This document shows, piece after piece, positions 8,107 to 15,766 of a stretch of DNA of 64,000 bases. The notes beneath the pieces were generated by a model. It made no database searches. It was not told the origin of the DNA and saw only the letters and a program-made list of their open reading frames with translations. The stretch is from Glaciecola petra (GTDB lineage Bacteria; Pseudomonadota; Gammaproteobacteria; Enterobacterales; Alteromonadaceae): assembly GCF_031846345.1 (NCBI RefSeq), contig NZ_JAVRHX010000005.1, forward strand, positions 62,001-126,000, read 5' to 3'. A program made the translations under genes and the position numbers. The first letter of the stretch is position 1. Each line of letters opens with the position of its first letter.

Positions 8107-9357
8107 ATGCCTAGAAAAGCCATTCCATTAAACACGACACAGATAAAAGCACTTAAACCGAGAGACAAAGTTTACTCTGTAAATGATGGTAATGGTTTAT
8201 TGCTTCGAGTAAAAACTACTGGATTAAAGACTTGGATTTATAATTATTACCACCCCTATACGAAGGCTCGTAACAATTTAGTAATAGGTGACTTCCCCCA
8301 ATATACATTAGAAGATGCTAGAACCAAGTCGAGAGAATATAAAGACTTGGTGAAACAAGGAATTGACCCAAAGGCCAAGCGCGATAGAGATATATTAGAA
8401 AACATCGACAAAGAGCAAAACACATTCAAACAAGCCGCCGAGGAGTATTTTGCAATTAAGCGTAAAAAACTTAAGCAAAGTACAATAACCAAATGGGAGC
8501 GCTATCTAAATAAAGATGTTTACCCTGTAATTGGTTCATTCCCAATTAAGGAGTTAACCCCTGATCATGGAAAGAAAGTTCGTAAACGTATTTTAGACAG
8601 AGGGGCTTTTGATATTGCTAGTAAGGTTTGTAACTACATGAATCAAATAATGGTTTATGCAGAAATAGAGCCTAACCCCTTTGCAAATTTGGCAAAAAGA
8701 ATAACAAGACCTGAGGCTGTTAAACAACCATCGATTCCATTTTCCGAATTGCCAGACTTTTTACATACTATCCAATATTCTAATACTGACTTGCAAACAC
8801 GCTTACTTTTAGAGTTTCAATTGCACGTTGGGGTTCGACCAAAAGAGGCCGCGATAGCCGAGTGGTCACACTTTGATTTTTCAGAGAGTGTTTGGAATAT
8901 TCCTGCGGAAAACATGAAGGGTAAAAAGGGTTTAGAGCGCCCTCATAGAGTTCCACTATCTAATCGAGTATTAATCATTCTAGAAATGTTAAAACCGCTC
9001 ACAGGCCATTACAAGTACGTATTTACAAGTAAATATAATACAAATAAACATGTAAATGTCGAGACTGCAAACAAAGCAATTCAGCGCACTAAATTTAAAG
9101 GCAAGTTAGTTGCTCATGGTTTTAGAGCTGTTTTCAAAACTACAGCTGAAGAAATAGGCGGATTTGACAGAGTAGTGACTGAGGCGGCACTTGCTCATGT
9201 TACAGGTAGTAAAACAGAACAAACTTATACAAGAACTGATTATTTTGAACGCAGAAAACCATTAATGCAATGGTGGTCGCAACAAATTGAAGATGCAGCC
9301 ACCGGCAATATGAGTGCTGCAAATTTGAATAGAAATTTAAGAGTGATTAATCAATAA
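8107..9357 (+). CDS. int: Tyrosine integrase (P4/CP4 type, DUF4102 N-terminus)
   Basis: A 416-residue site-specific recombinase. The N-terminus 'LNTTQIKALKPRDKVYSVNDGNGLLLRVKTTGLKTWIY' is the DUF4102 arm-binding domain; a SAM-like core-binding domain spans about residues 105-200. The catalytic domain has Arg in 'HVGVRPKEAA', the His/Arg box in 'LVAHGFRAVFKT' and the final nucleophile Tyr in 'TEQTYTRTDY'. It lies 170 bp right of attL, oriented away from the tRNA, the standard position for tRNA-targeting islands. It should recombine attL with attR to excise the element. Confidence 0.95.
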   Translation: MPRKAIPLNTTQIKALKPRDKVYSVNDGNGLLLRVKTTGLKTWIYNYYHPYTKARNNLVIGDFPQYTLEDARTKSREYKDLVKQGIDPKAKRDRDILENIDKEQNTFKQAAEEYFAIKRKKLKQSTITKWERYLNKDVYPVIGSFPIKELTPDHGKKVRKRILDRGAFDIASKVCNYMNQIMVYAEIEPNPFANLAKRITRPEAVKQPSIPFSELPDFLHTIQYSNTDLQTRLLLEFQLHVGVRPKEAAIAEWSHFDFSESVWNIPAENMKGKKGLERPHRVPLSNRVLIILEMLKPLTGHYKYVFTSKYNTNKHVNVETANKAIQRTKFKGKLVAHGFRAVFKTTAEEIGGFDRVVTEAALAHVTGSKTEQTYTRTDYFERRKPLMQWWSQQIEDAATGNMSAANLNRNLRVINQ

Positions 9358-9367
9358 GGGAAAGGAA

Positions 9368-9787
9368 ATGAACTATACAGAACTAGACGCTAACGCTTGC
9401 AATCTTTCTGCACAAGCAGAACAAATTCATAGTATATTTTTTGTGCTTGAAAAAGCTTGTGAATCAATTAAAACGACGAATAGATATAAATTCGCCGTTG
9501 AAGTAAGCTCGCTATACGAAAAAGCTTCAAAACTTTCTGACAAGCTACTATTAGTCTATCACCGAGAAAACAATTATTTCTGTACCGAAAGTCTTGAATT
9601 TATGTTTGCGCTTTCTTGTAGCCTGGAAAGTTTGATTCAGCACACGCTCGAAAAATTAGATACATCTGATTTAGATGGTGACTGCTTACATATACTTAAT
9701 ACTATTTATGGCGCAAAAATTCTGGCGGTTACATTGAGAGAGGATTTTGAAACGGTGCTTAAAAACTCAACAGAAATTGCCGCTTAG
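9368..9787 (+). CDS. Small all-helical hypothetical protein
   Basis: A 139-residue protein starting 10 nt after the integrase stop with a strong aagggaaaggaa ribosome binding site, so it is co-transcribed with int. It is predicted mostly helical, with four Cys residues scattered and no membrane segment or signal. I do not recognise the family. Location makes a role in integration control or element maintenance possible, but nothing in the sequence shows it. Confidence 0.6.
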   Translation: MNYTELDANACNLSAQAEQIHSIFFVLEKACESIKTTNRYKFAVEVSSLYEKASKLSDKLLLVYHRENNYFCTESLEFMFALSCSLESLIQHTLEKLDTSDLDGDCLHILNTIYGAKILAVTLREDFETVLKNSTEIAA

Positions 9788-9872
9788 ACAATGGTTAAGT
9801 TGACAGAACATGGATTAAGTTCTTAAATCGAAATCGTGGGTGTAACGTTTCGTTACTCCTCCCGCACTTTTA

Positions 9873-9923
9873 CTTAGCCTAGGGTAGCTCCCGAACAGCC
9901 AGAACCCTACTGGATTGGCTAGG
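9873..9923 (+). other. Potential structured non-coding segment between two element genes
   Basis: The arms CTTAGCC (9873-9879) and GGCTAGG (9917-9923) can pair over seven positions, one of them G-T. Inside, GTAG pairs with CTAC and GCT with AGC. There is no T-run, so it is not a terminator. It could be a leader structure for the downstream TTG-start gene at 9957. Confidence 0.3.
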
Positions 9924-9956
9924 TGAATTTATTAGGGGCTTACAAGGATAAGCAAA

Positions 9957-10814
9957 TTGTTAAAAAGAAAATCGGTAAATATTGAAAGACTTGATGTCAC
10001 ATTCTATCAGTTCCTTTTACTCATATACGGCGTTAACCCCCAAGAAGTAATTAACCTTCCAACAGGAGAACGACCAAAGGACATTGAGGTAGGATTAGTG
10101 AACGAGATTAAAAAAGCTTTGGAAACAATTTTAAAAGACTGGGATGACAAAGTATTTGAAATTAAAATAGTATCAGTTGGCACTACAGCTAGCGAAAATA
10201 CTTATCGATTTGAAAGCCTTTTAAGAGTGGTTTTTGAAAAATATGAGTTTGAGTGGGCCAAGTCACCAAAGGAAGTACAAACTTTAATAGCTGAATATAA
10301 AAAGACTCAAATGGCAGGGTACAGTTTAGATCTTCTAGAAAGAACCATGAATGTCATAGGCCTTTTCAGTCTGAGACATATTCTTAGAGAAAGCAAAGAC
10401 AAAGAATATTATGAATATAAGAATTTAAATTCGGTGGACGATTTATCCATGAAGGTAATTGAAGATACTAAAAAAGAAGTTGTCATCAAATTAATAAAAA
10501 AACAGGCCGAAATCGAAGAAACTATACATAAATTACATCAGGATGTTGAGGCTCTTAAAAGCGAAAATTCAACACTAAATAAAATTATAGATTTGCAACA
10601 AAATAATAATACGTCCCTAGAAAAAGAAGAAACTGCGCTGAAGGTTATAGCTACTCTAGTCGAGCTTATCCAAGAAAGTTCGAATCAAAAATACAATCAA
10701 TCAAGAATAGTTGCTGAACTTGAAACTAAATATAAAACAAGCCTTCTAGGATTTAGCAATAGCAATTTGGAAAAGCTATTTGCTAAAGCTAACAAAGCTT
10801 TAAAAACAACTTAA
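9957..10814 (+). CDS. Hypothetical coiled-coil protein
   Basis: A 285-residue protein with a TTG start, supported by aaggata eight bases upstream; there is no good ATG nearby. It is soluble, without a signal. Residues about 165-230 form a Lys/Glu-rich coiled coil ('KKQAEIEETIHKLHQDVEAL'). The N-terminal half is mixed alpha/beta with no motif I recognise. It sits between the integrase-linked gene and the AlpA-like gene, so it belongs to the left module of the element. Function unknown. Confidence 0.6.
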   Translation: MLKRKSVNIERLDVTFYQFLLLIYGVNPQEVINLPTGERPKDIEVGLVNEIKKALETILKDWDDKVFEIKIVSVGTTASENTYRFESLLRVVFEKYEFEWAKSPKEVQTLIAEYKKTQMAGYSLDLLERTMNVIGLFSLRHILRESKDKEYYEYKNLNSVDDLSMKVIEDTKKEVVIKLIKKQAEIEETIHKLHQDVEALKSENSTLNKIIDLQQNNNTSLEKEETALKVIATLVELIQESSNQKYNQSRIVAELETKYKTSLLGFSNSNLEKLFAKANKALKTT

Positions 10815-10819
10815 TTGTT

Positions 10820-10864
10820 ATTGCAATTCCCTGCAACTGCAAAAAGTTGTATTGCAATTGCAAT
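10820..10864. promoter_or_regulatory. TTGCAA-rich palindromic operator candidate upstream of alpA-like gene
   Basis: A 14-bp perfect palindrome ATTGCAATTGCAAT covers 10851-10864; a second ATTGCAATT lies at 10820-10828, with tgcaactgca between them. The cluster lies between the coiled-coil gene and the AlpA-like gene, where an autoregulatory operator is expected. Confidence 0.45.
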
Positions 10865-10936
10865 GACTATAGGAAATTCATACTAGAAAATGACCTCCGA
10901 AACCTAGCAATACCGCTAGTAACCGGAGAAGCACTA

Positions 10937-11251
10937 ATGCAAACTAAAACAACAACCTTTCCACTATCAACTATTGGATCATATCCAGAAAGGGTATTGC
11001 GGAAGCCAGAAGTATTAAAAGTAACAGGTTTATCGTCAACCGTATTGTATGAACAAACTCGAGGCGGTTTATTCCCGACAAGCATGGCATTGGGAAGTCG
11101 TGCAATTGGCTATTTAAGTTCAGAAATAACTGCAATTGTTACTGCACGCGCTGCTGGCTATGACGATGAGCGAATCAGAGAGCTGGTTAAACTACTCATG
11201 CAAAAGCGCAAAGAGTCAGCAAGCGCTCTTATGTCGTCCTTAGTAGCATAA
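10937..11251 (+). CDS. AlpA-family transcriptional regulator / excisionase-like
   Basis: A 104-residue protein; ATG 10937 has a cggagaa ribosome binding site eight bases upstream, unlike the longer reading from 10847. It matches the AlpA pattern: 'VLRKPEVLKVTGLSSTVLYEQTRGGLFPTSMALGSRAIGYLSSEI' is a MerR-like winged HTH in which Leu-Ser-Ser-Thr-x-Leu-Tyr is the recognition segment. AlpA proteins activate integrase expression or act as directionality factors in CP4-57/P4-like elements. It is the likely excision switch of this element and the candidate ligand of the palindrome upstream. Confidence 0.82.
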   Translation: MQTKTTTFPLSTIGSYPERVLRKPEVLKVTGLSSTVLYEQTRGGLFPTSMALGSRAIGYLSSEITAIVTARAAGYDDERIRELVKLLMQKRKESASALMSSLVA

Positions 11252-11263
11252 TCGGTGGTTATT

Positions 11264-11578
11264 ATGAAAATGAGTACCAACACCGATCAAAGAATTAATG
11301 CCCCTATTACCAGTCAAGAGAGTAGCACAAATCGAGACCGTAAACAGATCTTAGCATTGTTACGACTAAAGCCAATACATACTATTGAGTTTAGGGAATT
11401 GCACGGCCTAATATCACCAGCGCCACGCATCAAAGAATTAAGGGAACGAGGCTACAACATACGAACTAAGCTAATACGGGCGATGTCACAAGATGGGAGA
11501 GTCCATAACAACGTAGCCTTATACGTGCTGGTTTCAGAACCATCAGCAGCGAATCGAACTGAAGGAGCAGCCGCATGA
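11264..11578 (+). CDS. Small HTH-like protein
   Basis: A 104-residue basic protein; I chose ATG 11264, with ATG 11270 and GTG 11255 as alternatives because no strong ribosome binding site decides. 'NRDRKQILALLRLKPIHTIEFRELHGLISPAPRIKELRERGYNI' reads as a winged-helix DNA-binding domain of the type found in small phage/plasmid regulators: a helix, a turn, an 'R.KELR..G..I' recognition segment and a wing. Its stop overlaps the next start (ATGA). Probably a regulator in the replication operon. Confidence 0.65.
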   Translation: MKMSTNTDQRINAPITSQESSTNRDRKQILALLRLKPIHTIEFRELHGLISPAPRIKELRERGYNIRTKLIRAMSQDGRVHNNVALYVLVSEPSAANRTEGAAA

Positions 11579-11808
11579 AAAAATGTGAATTATTCCCAGT
11601 GTTCGATGACCAAGCCAAGCAAATTAAAAACGTTGAAGCCCTAGCTAATATTATCCGTATTGGCATAGGTGGCGAAGTGATCGCAGAAAAGCATCTAAAA
11701 CAATGTATGAGCTTACTTTGTGACTTAACCATAGTGTTAAGTGAAAACCACGAGACAGGCTCACAGGCTCTTACAAACCTTTACATCACTGATGATGCTA
11801 TTATCTAA
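11575..11808 (+). CDS. Small hypothetical protein
   Basis: A 77-residue protein translationally coupled to the preceding HTH gene by an ATGA overlap. Mostly helical, no signal, no recognisable motif. A perfect terminator overlaps its stop codon, so the alpA-HTH-77aa set ends here as one transcript. Confidence 0.55.
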   Translation: MKKCELFPVFDDQAKQIKNVEALANIIRIGIGGEVIAEKHLKQCMSLLCDLTIVLSENHETGSQALTNLYITDDAII

Positions 11809-11826
11809 GCCCTTCGGGGCTTTTTT
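11807..11826 (+). terminator. Rho-independent terminator
   Basis: AAGCCC, tetraloop TTCG, GGGCTT, then a T-run (11807-11826). The stable UUCG-type loop makes this a strong terminator. It separates the regulatory operon from the replication-protein gene that starts 13 bp later. Confidence 0.9.
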
Positions 11827-11838
11827 AAGGAGGTAAAT

Positions 11839-12654
11839 ATGGAGTCTAACAATCAAGCTATTGCCAAGGACGGTTTTGCTTTAATCCTAAGCGCAAGAAA
11901 TAAAAAAGCCAAGGCGTCAACGAAACCTAATGTATTTTTTATAAACGAAGATGCTGTAAAAAAGTATGGAGTATTAGATGCCGCAATCATTGGCGAAATG
12001 TATTTTTGGTTTGCTACCGGAAAAAGTAAGTTTTTCAGAAAGTTTGAGGATCATAGTAATTTTTTCTATGTATCAGCTACTACGATTGGTAACCATCATA
12101 AAAAGCTGACTGAAGCAGGTATATTTAACAGAACTCGTTCCTTCTCAAAAATACACGGTGGTAAGCTTGCGTATGATTACACTATTGGCGATTCACCAGA
12201 TGCTAATAAATTTTTAAGTGAAGCTAAAAGAGTCTTAATAAAAGATGATGGGAAAGGCCGTTCTGATTTTGGTACATTCTCTGATGAATATGAATTTAAC
12301 CTAACTATGACACCACGTACTTTAAGCTTATTAACTTGTGCTATCGATCACTTTAAAGACTTAACAACTGCTTATATTTACGGGAAACTTGTATGGGTAG
12401 AGTTTAACGATCCTGAAAAAAAAGGGATTGGAGCAAGTAGGTTTTCTGATATGGCTAGATTTTTTGGCATCAATAGAAACACACTTAAGAGAAAACTCGA
12501 ACTCTTAAATTCACTAGGGTACATTGCCTTTCAACTTAATAATGATTTTTGTAGCATCGTCATAGACAGAGACTCTAAAATATTTGAAGAATTTGAATCT
12601 TATATGCTCGATATTAATGAATCAAGGCACATTGGTATTATGGATATATTCTGA
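11839..12654 (+). CDS. Putative winged-helix replication initiator
   Basis: A 271-residue protein with an optimal aaggaggtaaat ribosome binding site. Two HTH-like regions are visible: residues about 55-100 ('FFYVSATTIGNHHKKLTEAGIFNRTRSF') and about 195-225 ('RFSDMARFFGINRNTLKRKLELLNSLGYIAFQ'). Two winged helices are the architecture of iteron-binding Rep proteins and of some phage replication proteins, although I do not recognise the exact family. Directly downstream lies a 21-bp iteron array, which strongly favours a replication-initiation role. A transcription regulator is the alternative. Confidence 0.6.
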   Translation: MESNNQAIAKDGFALILSARNKKAKASTKPNVFFINEDAVKKYGVLDAAIIGEMYFWFATGKSKFFRKFEDHSNFFYVSATTIGNHHKKLTEAGIFNRTRSFSKIHGGKLAYDYTIGDSPDANKFLSEAKRVLIKDDGKGRSDFGTFSDEYEFNLTMTPRTLSLLTCAIDHFKDLTTAYIYGKLVWVEFNDPEKKGIGASRFSDMARFFGINRNTLKRKLELLNSLGYIAFQLNNDFCSIVIDRDSKIFEEFESYMLDINESRHIGIMDIF

Positions 12655-13017
12655 CATTTAGAACCAGTATGACCGCATGGAAAACAACCTTAAAACAAAT
12701 AATGATGTTCAAAACTGTTTTAGGGTTGTTCAAAACTATTTTAGGATTATTCAAAACTAATTTAGGAATGTTCAAAACTGGTATCTAATATCTACTATGT
12801 AAGATCTACTAAATAAAAACTACTAGTAAGAACGGGTCATAAGCTAAAGCTTACGACTCGCGACTTATTTTCTATTCATTTGTACAAGTTCTCAATACAT
12901 ATTTGCTTAGCGTTATTGAAGCTGCAAAAAAAGGTGGCAATATCAAATGTTAGACTTAACAAGACCATGCACTATTTAAAATAATTTCTGGACCAATACG
13001 CGCGCGAGGCATAAAAC
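12655..13017. other. Non-coding region with iterons: putative element origin
   Basis: A 363-bp AT-rich gap downstream of the Rep-like gene. It holds the iteron array (12706-12783), a small palindrome taagctaaagctta around 12852, and no ORF with a good ribosome binding site. I see no clear DnaA box. Layout (Rep gene, iterons, AT-rich stretch) is that of a replication origin. Confidence 0.55.
12706..12783 (+). repeat. 21-bp iteron array (3 full copies plus a partial)
   Basis: Units begin at 12706, 12727, 12748 and 12769 (partial). The consensus is tRttcaaaactRttttaggRt with few changes between copies. A 21-bp period is two helical turns, usual for Rep-binding iterons. The reading frame through the array also stays open for about 28 codons with a Phe-Lys-Thr-x-Leu-Gly heptad, but there is no ribosome binding site, so I consider it non-coding. 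Confidence 0.8.
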
Positions 13018-13422
13018 ATGACCAAAAACAAAGTAGGTAGACCAACTAAAATGACAGAATCGACTGTCCAGTTATTAGAGCAAGCTTTTGCAATAGGCTG
13101 TAGTGACGTTGAAGCTTGTGTTTACGCGGGTATCAACAAAAGTACGCTTTACTCTTATTGTGAGAAAAACCCTGGATTTACCGACCGAAAAGAGACATTA
13201 AAAACTAAGCCCATTATGAAAGCAAAAATGGTAATCAATAAAGCCTTGGATGATGGCGATTTAGCAACCGCTCACAAGGTAATTGACCGCAAAGAAGGTT
13301 CGAGAATCAAGCAAGATATTACTAGTAAAAGTGAAGTAACTATGAATTTCCAAGACCTAACTGACGAGCAATTAGACTCAAAATTACAATCATTGTTGAA
13401 TGAAGTGACAGCGGTTCGATAA
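13018..13422 (+). CDS. Terminase-small-subunit-like HTH protein
   Basis: A 134-residue protein. The N-terminal pattern 'GRPTKMTESTVQLLEQAFAIGCSDVEACVYAGINKSTLYSYCEKNPGF.DRKETLK' matches HTH proteins usually annotated as phage terminase small subunit or DNA-packaging proteins: a GRPTK leader, an alanine/cysteine-rich HTH with 'INKSTLY', then a helix with 'KAKMVINKAL'. A large terminase gene does not follow. In staphylococcal satellites, a lone small-terminase homologue redirects helper-phage packaging to the satellite genome. It could equally be a plain HTH regulator. Confidence 0.65.
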   Translation: MTKNKVGRPTKMTESTVQLLEQAFAIGCSDVEACVYAGINKSTLYSYCEKNPGFTDRKETLKTKPIMKAKMVINKALDDGDLATAHKVIDRKEGSRIKQDITSKSEVTMNFQDLTDEQLDSKLQSLLNEVTAVR

Positions 13423-13464
13423 AGATTTATTCTTATGTCTCGCATCTTAAACTAGGCTAGTAAA

Positions 13465-13746
13465 ATGTTTGATATTGAATTTAGGCTTATTGATAGTTTG
13501 TTATTTGTTCTCATGTATTTTGTGATTTCAGGGAATGTAAAGCGAGCACAGCTTTTACAAGAAATAATTAAATTAAATGCAAAACTTCCTCAAACATATC
13601 ACTCCCAAGAAAAGTTCGAATATTTGAGACAAGACATCAAAGATATTAGTGTAACGTTAAATGAAATAGAAACATGCTCAAAAGAGAGTTTAAGTTACAC
13701 TATTAAAATGAGTGATTACATGGCAAATAAAAAGAACGAATTATAG
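13465..13746 (+). CDS. Small protein with N-terminal membrane helix
   Basis: A 93-residue protein. Residues about 7-23 form one hydrophobic helix ('LIDSLLFVLMYFVIS'); the remainder is a charged, helical, probably coiled-coil segment ending 'MANKKNEL'. The layout resembles small phage membrane proteins but I do not recognise a family. It follows the terminase-like gene by 42 nt on the same strand. Confidence 0.55.
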   Translation: MFDIEFRLIDSLLFVLMYFVISGNVKRAQLLQEIIKLNAKLPQTYHSQEKFEYLRQDIKDISVTLNEIETCSKESLSYTIKMSDYMANKKNEL

Positions 13747-14069
13747 GTATCAAGAGAATTTAGAATTAAGCCTACAACTGTATTGGGTGATTTTTCCTTT
13801 TCAAAGTTGCGGGTGTAAAAAATGTGTTTCGCCGCGGTACTACACAACAAAGGCTGTAGACTTTTGACCCACCCCTACTATTCGAACAAGATAAGTTCAT
13901 TAGTCTAAAAATACATCAATTAGATTTCTATTCAGCACTGACTCCTGTCGCGCAAGTTGAATATTTTGTGTGATAAAACAATATGCTGCAAAAGCGCTCG
14001 AGCACTATACAGGTTGAATGCGCTAAAATATAAGTGTAGTCTGATGTGAAAAATAAATCAGGTGCGTTT
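13747..14069. other. Non-coding gap containing structured repeat copy A
   Basis: A 323-bp gap upstream of a small membrane-protein gene. Its main content is repeat copy A at 13808-13878; the remainder has no ORF or hairpin with a T-run that I can support. The promoter for the downstream gene must lie here. Confidence 0.6.
13808..13878 (+). repeat. Structured ~70-nt repeat, copy A
   Basis: Begins tgcgggtg and ends gacccacccctac. It folds as an outer stem GGGT (13811-13814)/ACCC (13867-13870), a middle AAAA/TTTT stem, and an apical stem CTACA (13840-13844)/TGTAG (13855-13859). The core GCGGTACTA is in the 5' arm. Two related copies lie at 16477-16550 and, inverted, at 18724-18794. Confidence 0.75.
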
Positions 14070-14543
14070 ATGCCAGTGGACGTTCATAGTGACAACAACG
14101 AAAGTAAAAAAGCACTTTCTCAAATTTACGATAACATTCAAGATAGATTAAAAGAATTTAGAACATTAATGACTAAGCTTCTTTTTGGTTTTATGAGTGT
14201 ATCAGCCGTTCTTATAGGTCTTATCGTTAAATATGCTGAGTCGTTTGATTTTCAAGCAAGATTAGTCTTGGGTTTTGGTTTCTTTCTTCTTATCGTATTT
14301 TTTATTTACATGACCCGAAAGTTAGAAATATATTTTCTAGAAGTCGCTGGCGTTGTCCACAAAATAGATAATATCTACGGTGTATTTGAAGTTAATGTCT
14401 ATGCAAAAGGCGCTACACTTTTTCCAGATAACTGGAAGAATTTTGGCACATCTAAATGGAATGAGCCTATTTTTAAAGCGTCTTATTTTGGTCTAATTGG
14501 AGTATGCCTTTTCGGGTTACTGGTTATTATATTTGTAAAATAA
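14070..14543 (+). CDS. Small three-helix membrane protein (cargo)
   Basis: A 157-residue protein from ATG 14070; a GTG at 14046 would add eight residues. After a charged N-terminal helix, two hydrophobic helices form a hairpin (about residues 37-55 and 65-85), followed by a soluble part with 'IDNIYGVFEVNVYAKGATLFPDNW' and a last C-terminal helix. The layout resembles RipA-family octameric membrane proteins, but that recall is weak. Possibly a membrane effector in an accessory or defence module. Confidence 0.55.
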   Translation: MPVDVHSDNNESKKALSQIYDNIQDRLKEFRTLMTKLLFGFMSVSAVLIGLIVKYAESFDFQARLVLGFGFFLLIVFFIYMTRKLEIYFLEVAGVVHKIDNIYGVFEVNVYAKGATLFPDNWKNFGTSKWNEPIFKASYFGLIGVCLFGLLVIIFVK

Positions 14544-14555
14544 AGACAATATAAA

Positions 14556-15350
14556 TTAATTCTCACACGCTTGAACCATTCGATTAACAATTCGTCGTTC
14601 ACTTGGTATAAAATCCAATTCATACTTGGTCATTACTTTATTAAAGTGTGCGATGTAATCACAACGATAAGAATGATTAGGCGGTAACCACTCTGTTAAA
14701 CCCTTAGCGCCCTTCTGACGGTTTAATGAGGCTTGAACTAGCAAAAGGTTATCCAAGTCATTAGCAAAGGCCTGCTTGCGTTCCCTGCTCCATTTGTCAC
14801 CACCATGACCATGTGCAAATTTGAGCGGCACAACGTGATCGAGGTCTAAGTCTTTGGAATCATTGTAAGTCTCGCCTGAGTAAAAATCAAACCATTCACC
14901 CGACAACACATTGCAGTCTTTATCAGTTTTAAACTTCACTGGCTTTTTTGATGTTGCTATCAACAATTCATGCCTAGTATTTTGACAATCTTTATCTGAA
15001 TCAATCCAGTGAGGCCAGTCGTTACGATTGTATAAAGAGACAAAAGAACGCCCTTCTTCAATAGCTTCCTCTTCTGCCTTATCAAAGTCACTCTGGTAGC
15101 CTTTGTAAGCCTTTCCACCAGCCGCAATACAACTTGGCATGGAATCATAAGGAGTAAAGTTCTTTGTGCGCTTAAATGAGCCGCTATTAGCATCATGGCA
15201 AAGGCCGGAATTGGATTGTTTTACAACAGGTTCGATTGCTTGAGAATCGTTTGCTGTTATTGGCTTGCTGGCGGTTGAATCTTGTTTTGGTTCACAAGCA
15301 GTAATACCGATGATTGATATTAGACAAAGTATCGAGGTTAGTTTTTGCAT
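14556..15350 (-). CDS. HNH/DUF1524-type nuclease lipoprotein
   Basis: A 264-residue protein. The N-terminus is a lipoprotein signal with lipobox 'GITACEP'. Residues about 50-75 carry 'CHDANSGSFKR' and 'PSCIAAGGK', a Cys pair common in this group. The C-terminal half is an HNH-type nuclease of the DUF1524 class: 'DLDLDHVVPLKFAHGHGG' holds the catalytic His, followed by 'ANDLDNLLLVQASLNRQKGAKG'. A lipidated, exported nuclease would act in the periplasm or on the outer membrane, where incoming DNA could be cleaved. It is the only minus-strand gene in the element and ends 13 bp from the preceding gene (convergent). Confidence 0.8.
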   Translation of the reverse strand: MQKLTSILCLISIIGITACEPKQDSTASKPITANDSQAIEPVVKQSNSGLCHDANSGSFKRTKNFTPYDSMPSCIAAGGKAYKGYQSDFDKAEEEAIEEGRSFVSLYNRNDWPHWIDSDKDCQNTRHELLIATSKKPVKFKTDKDCNVLSGEWFDFYSGETYNDSKDLDLDHVVPLKFAHGHGGDKWSRERKQAFANDLDNLLLVQASLNRQKGAKGLTEWLPPNHSYRCDYIAHFNKVMTKYELDFIPSERRIVNRMVQACEN

Positions 15351-15497
15351 TGGTTTTAAATTTGTTTTTATTTTTACTTAGTCTTGCATATTACAAAGCG
15401 CTAGCCAAACGGAAATATAAAAACCGTACCCAAGTACAGTTTTGCTATTGGACTAACATTGATATCTTTTACCCAAATCATTAACTGGGATAATCAA

Positions 15498-15662
15498 ATG
15501 AAACTAAGCAATCAACAACAAGCAGAAACAATGCTAAACATACTTTTAAACAGCGGCAGAGAGACACAATACGAAGATAGGTTCGCACTTCCTCATGATG
15601 ACGTAATGATGCTCTTAGAATTGATTAGAGAGTGTCTTATTGCTGACAGTGCATTAGCATGA
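15498..15662 (+). CDS. Very small hypothetical protein
   Basis: 54 residues from ATG 15498; an upstream in-frame ATG at 15459 is possible but adds a poorly conserved-looking leader. Acidic and helical ('NNQQQAETMLNILLNSG'-like start, 'DDVMMLLELIRECL' end). Diverges from the HNH lipoprotein gene. No family recognised, and it may not be expressed. Confidence 0.4.
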   Translation: MKLSNQQQAETMLNILLNSGRETQYEDRFALPHDDVMMLLELIRECLIADSALA

Positions 15663-15766
15663 AGTTTCGACTTTAAGGCATTTGATTAATGTTCAAGCAC
15701 AATAGCATTGCTATTGCTTTTAAATTAATTCAGAGTAAAGATTAAAAACCACAGTGATGCTGCTTA

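Noticed and set aside
12702..12788. Short ORF through the iterons with Phe-Lys-Thr-x-Leu-Gly heptads
   Set aside because: A 21-bp repeat keeps any reading frame open by arithmetic, and no ribosome binding site precedes it. Kept as an iteron array.
12838..12876. Palindrome taagctaaagctta as terminator of the Rep gene
   Set aside because: The stem is short and AT-rich, without a following T-run; more likely a part of the origin region.
13808..13878. Repeat copies as integron attC sites or transcription terminators
   Set aside because: They lack the GTTRRRY core of attC, and their stems are interrupted and not followed by T-runs; there is no integron integrase in the window.
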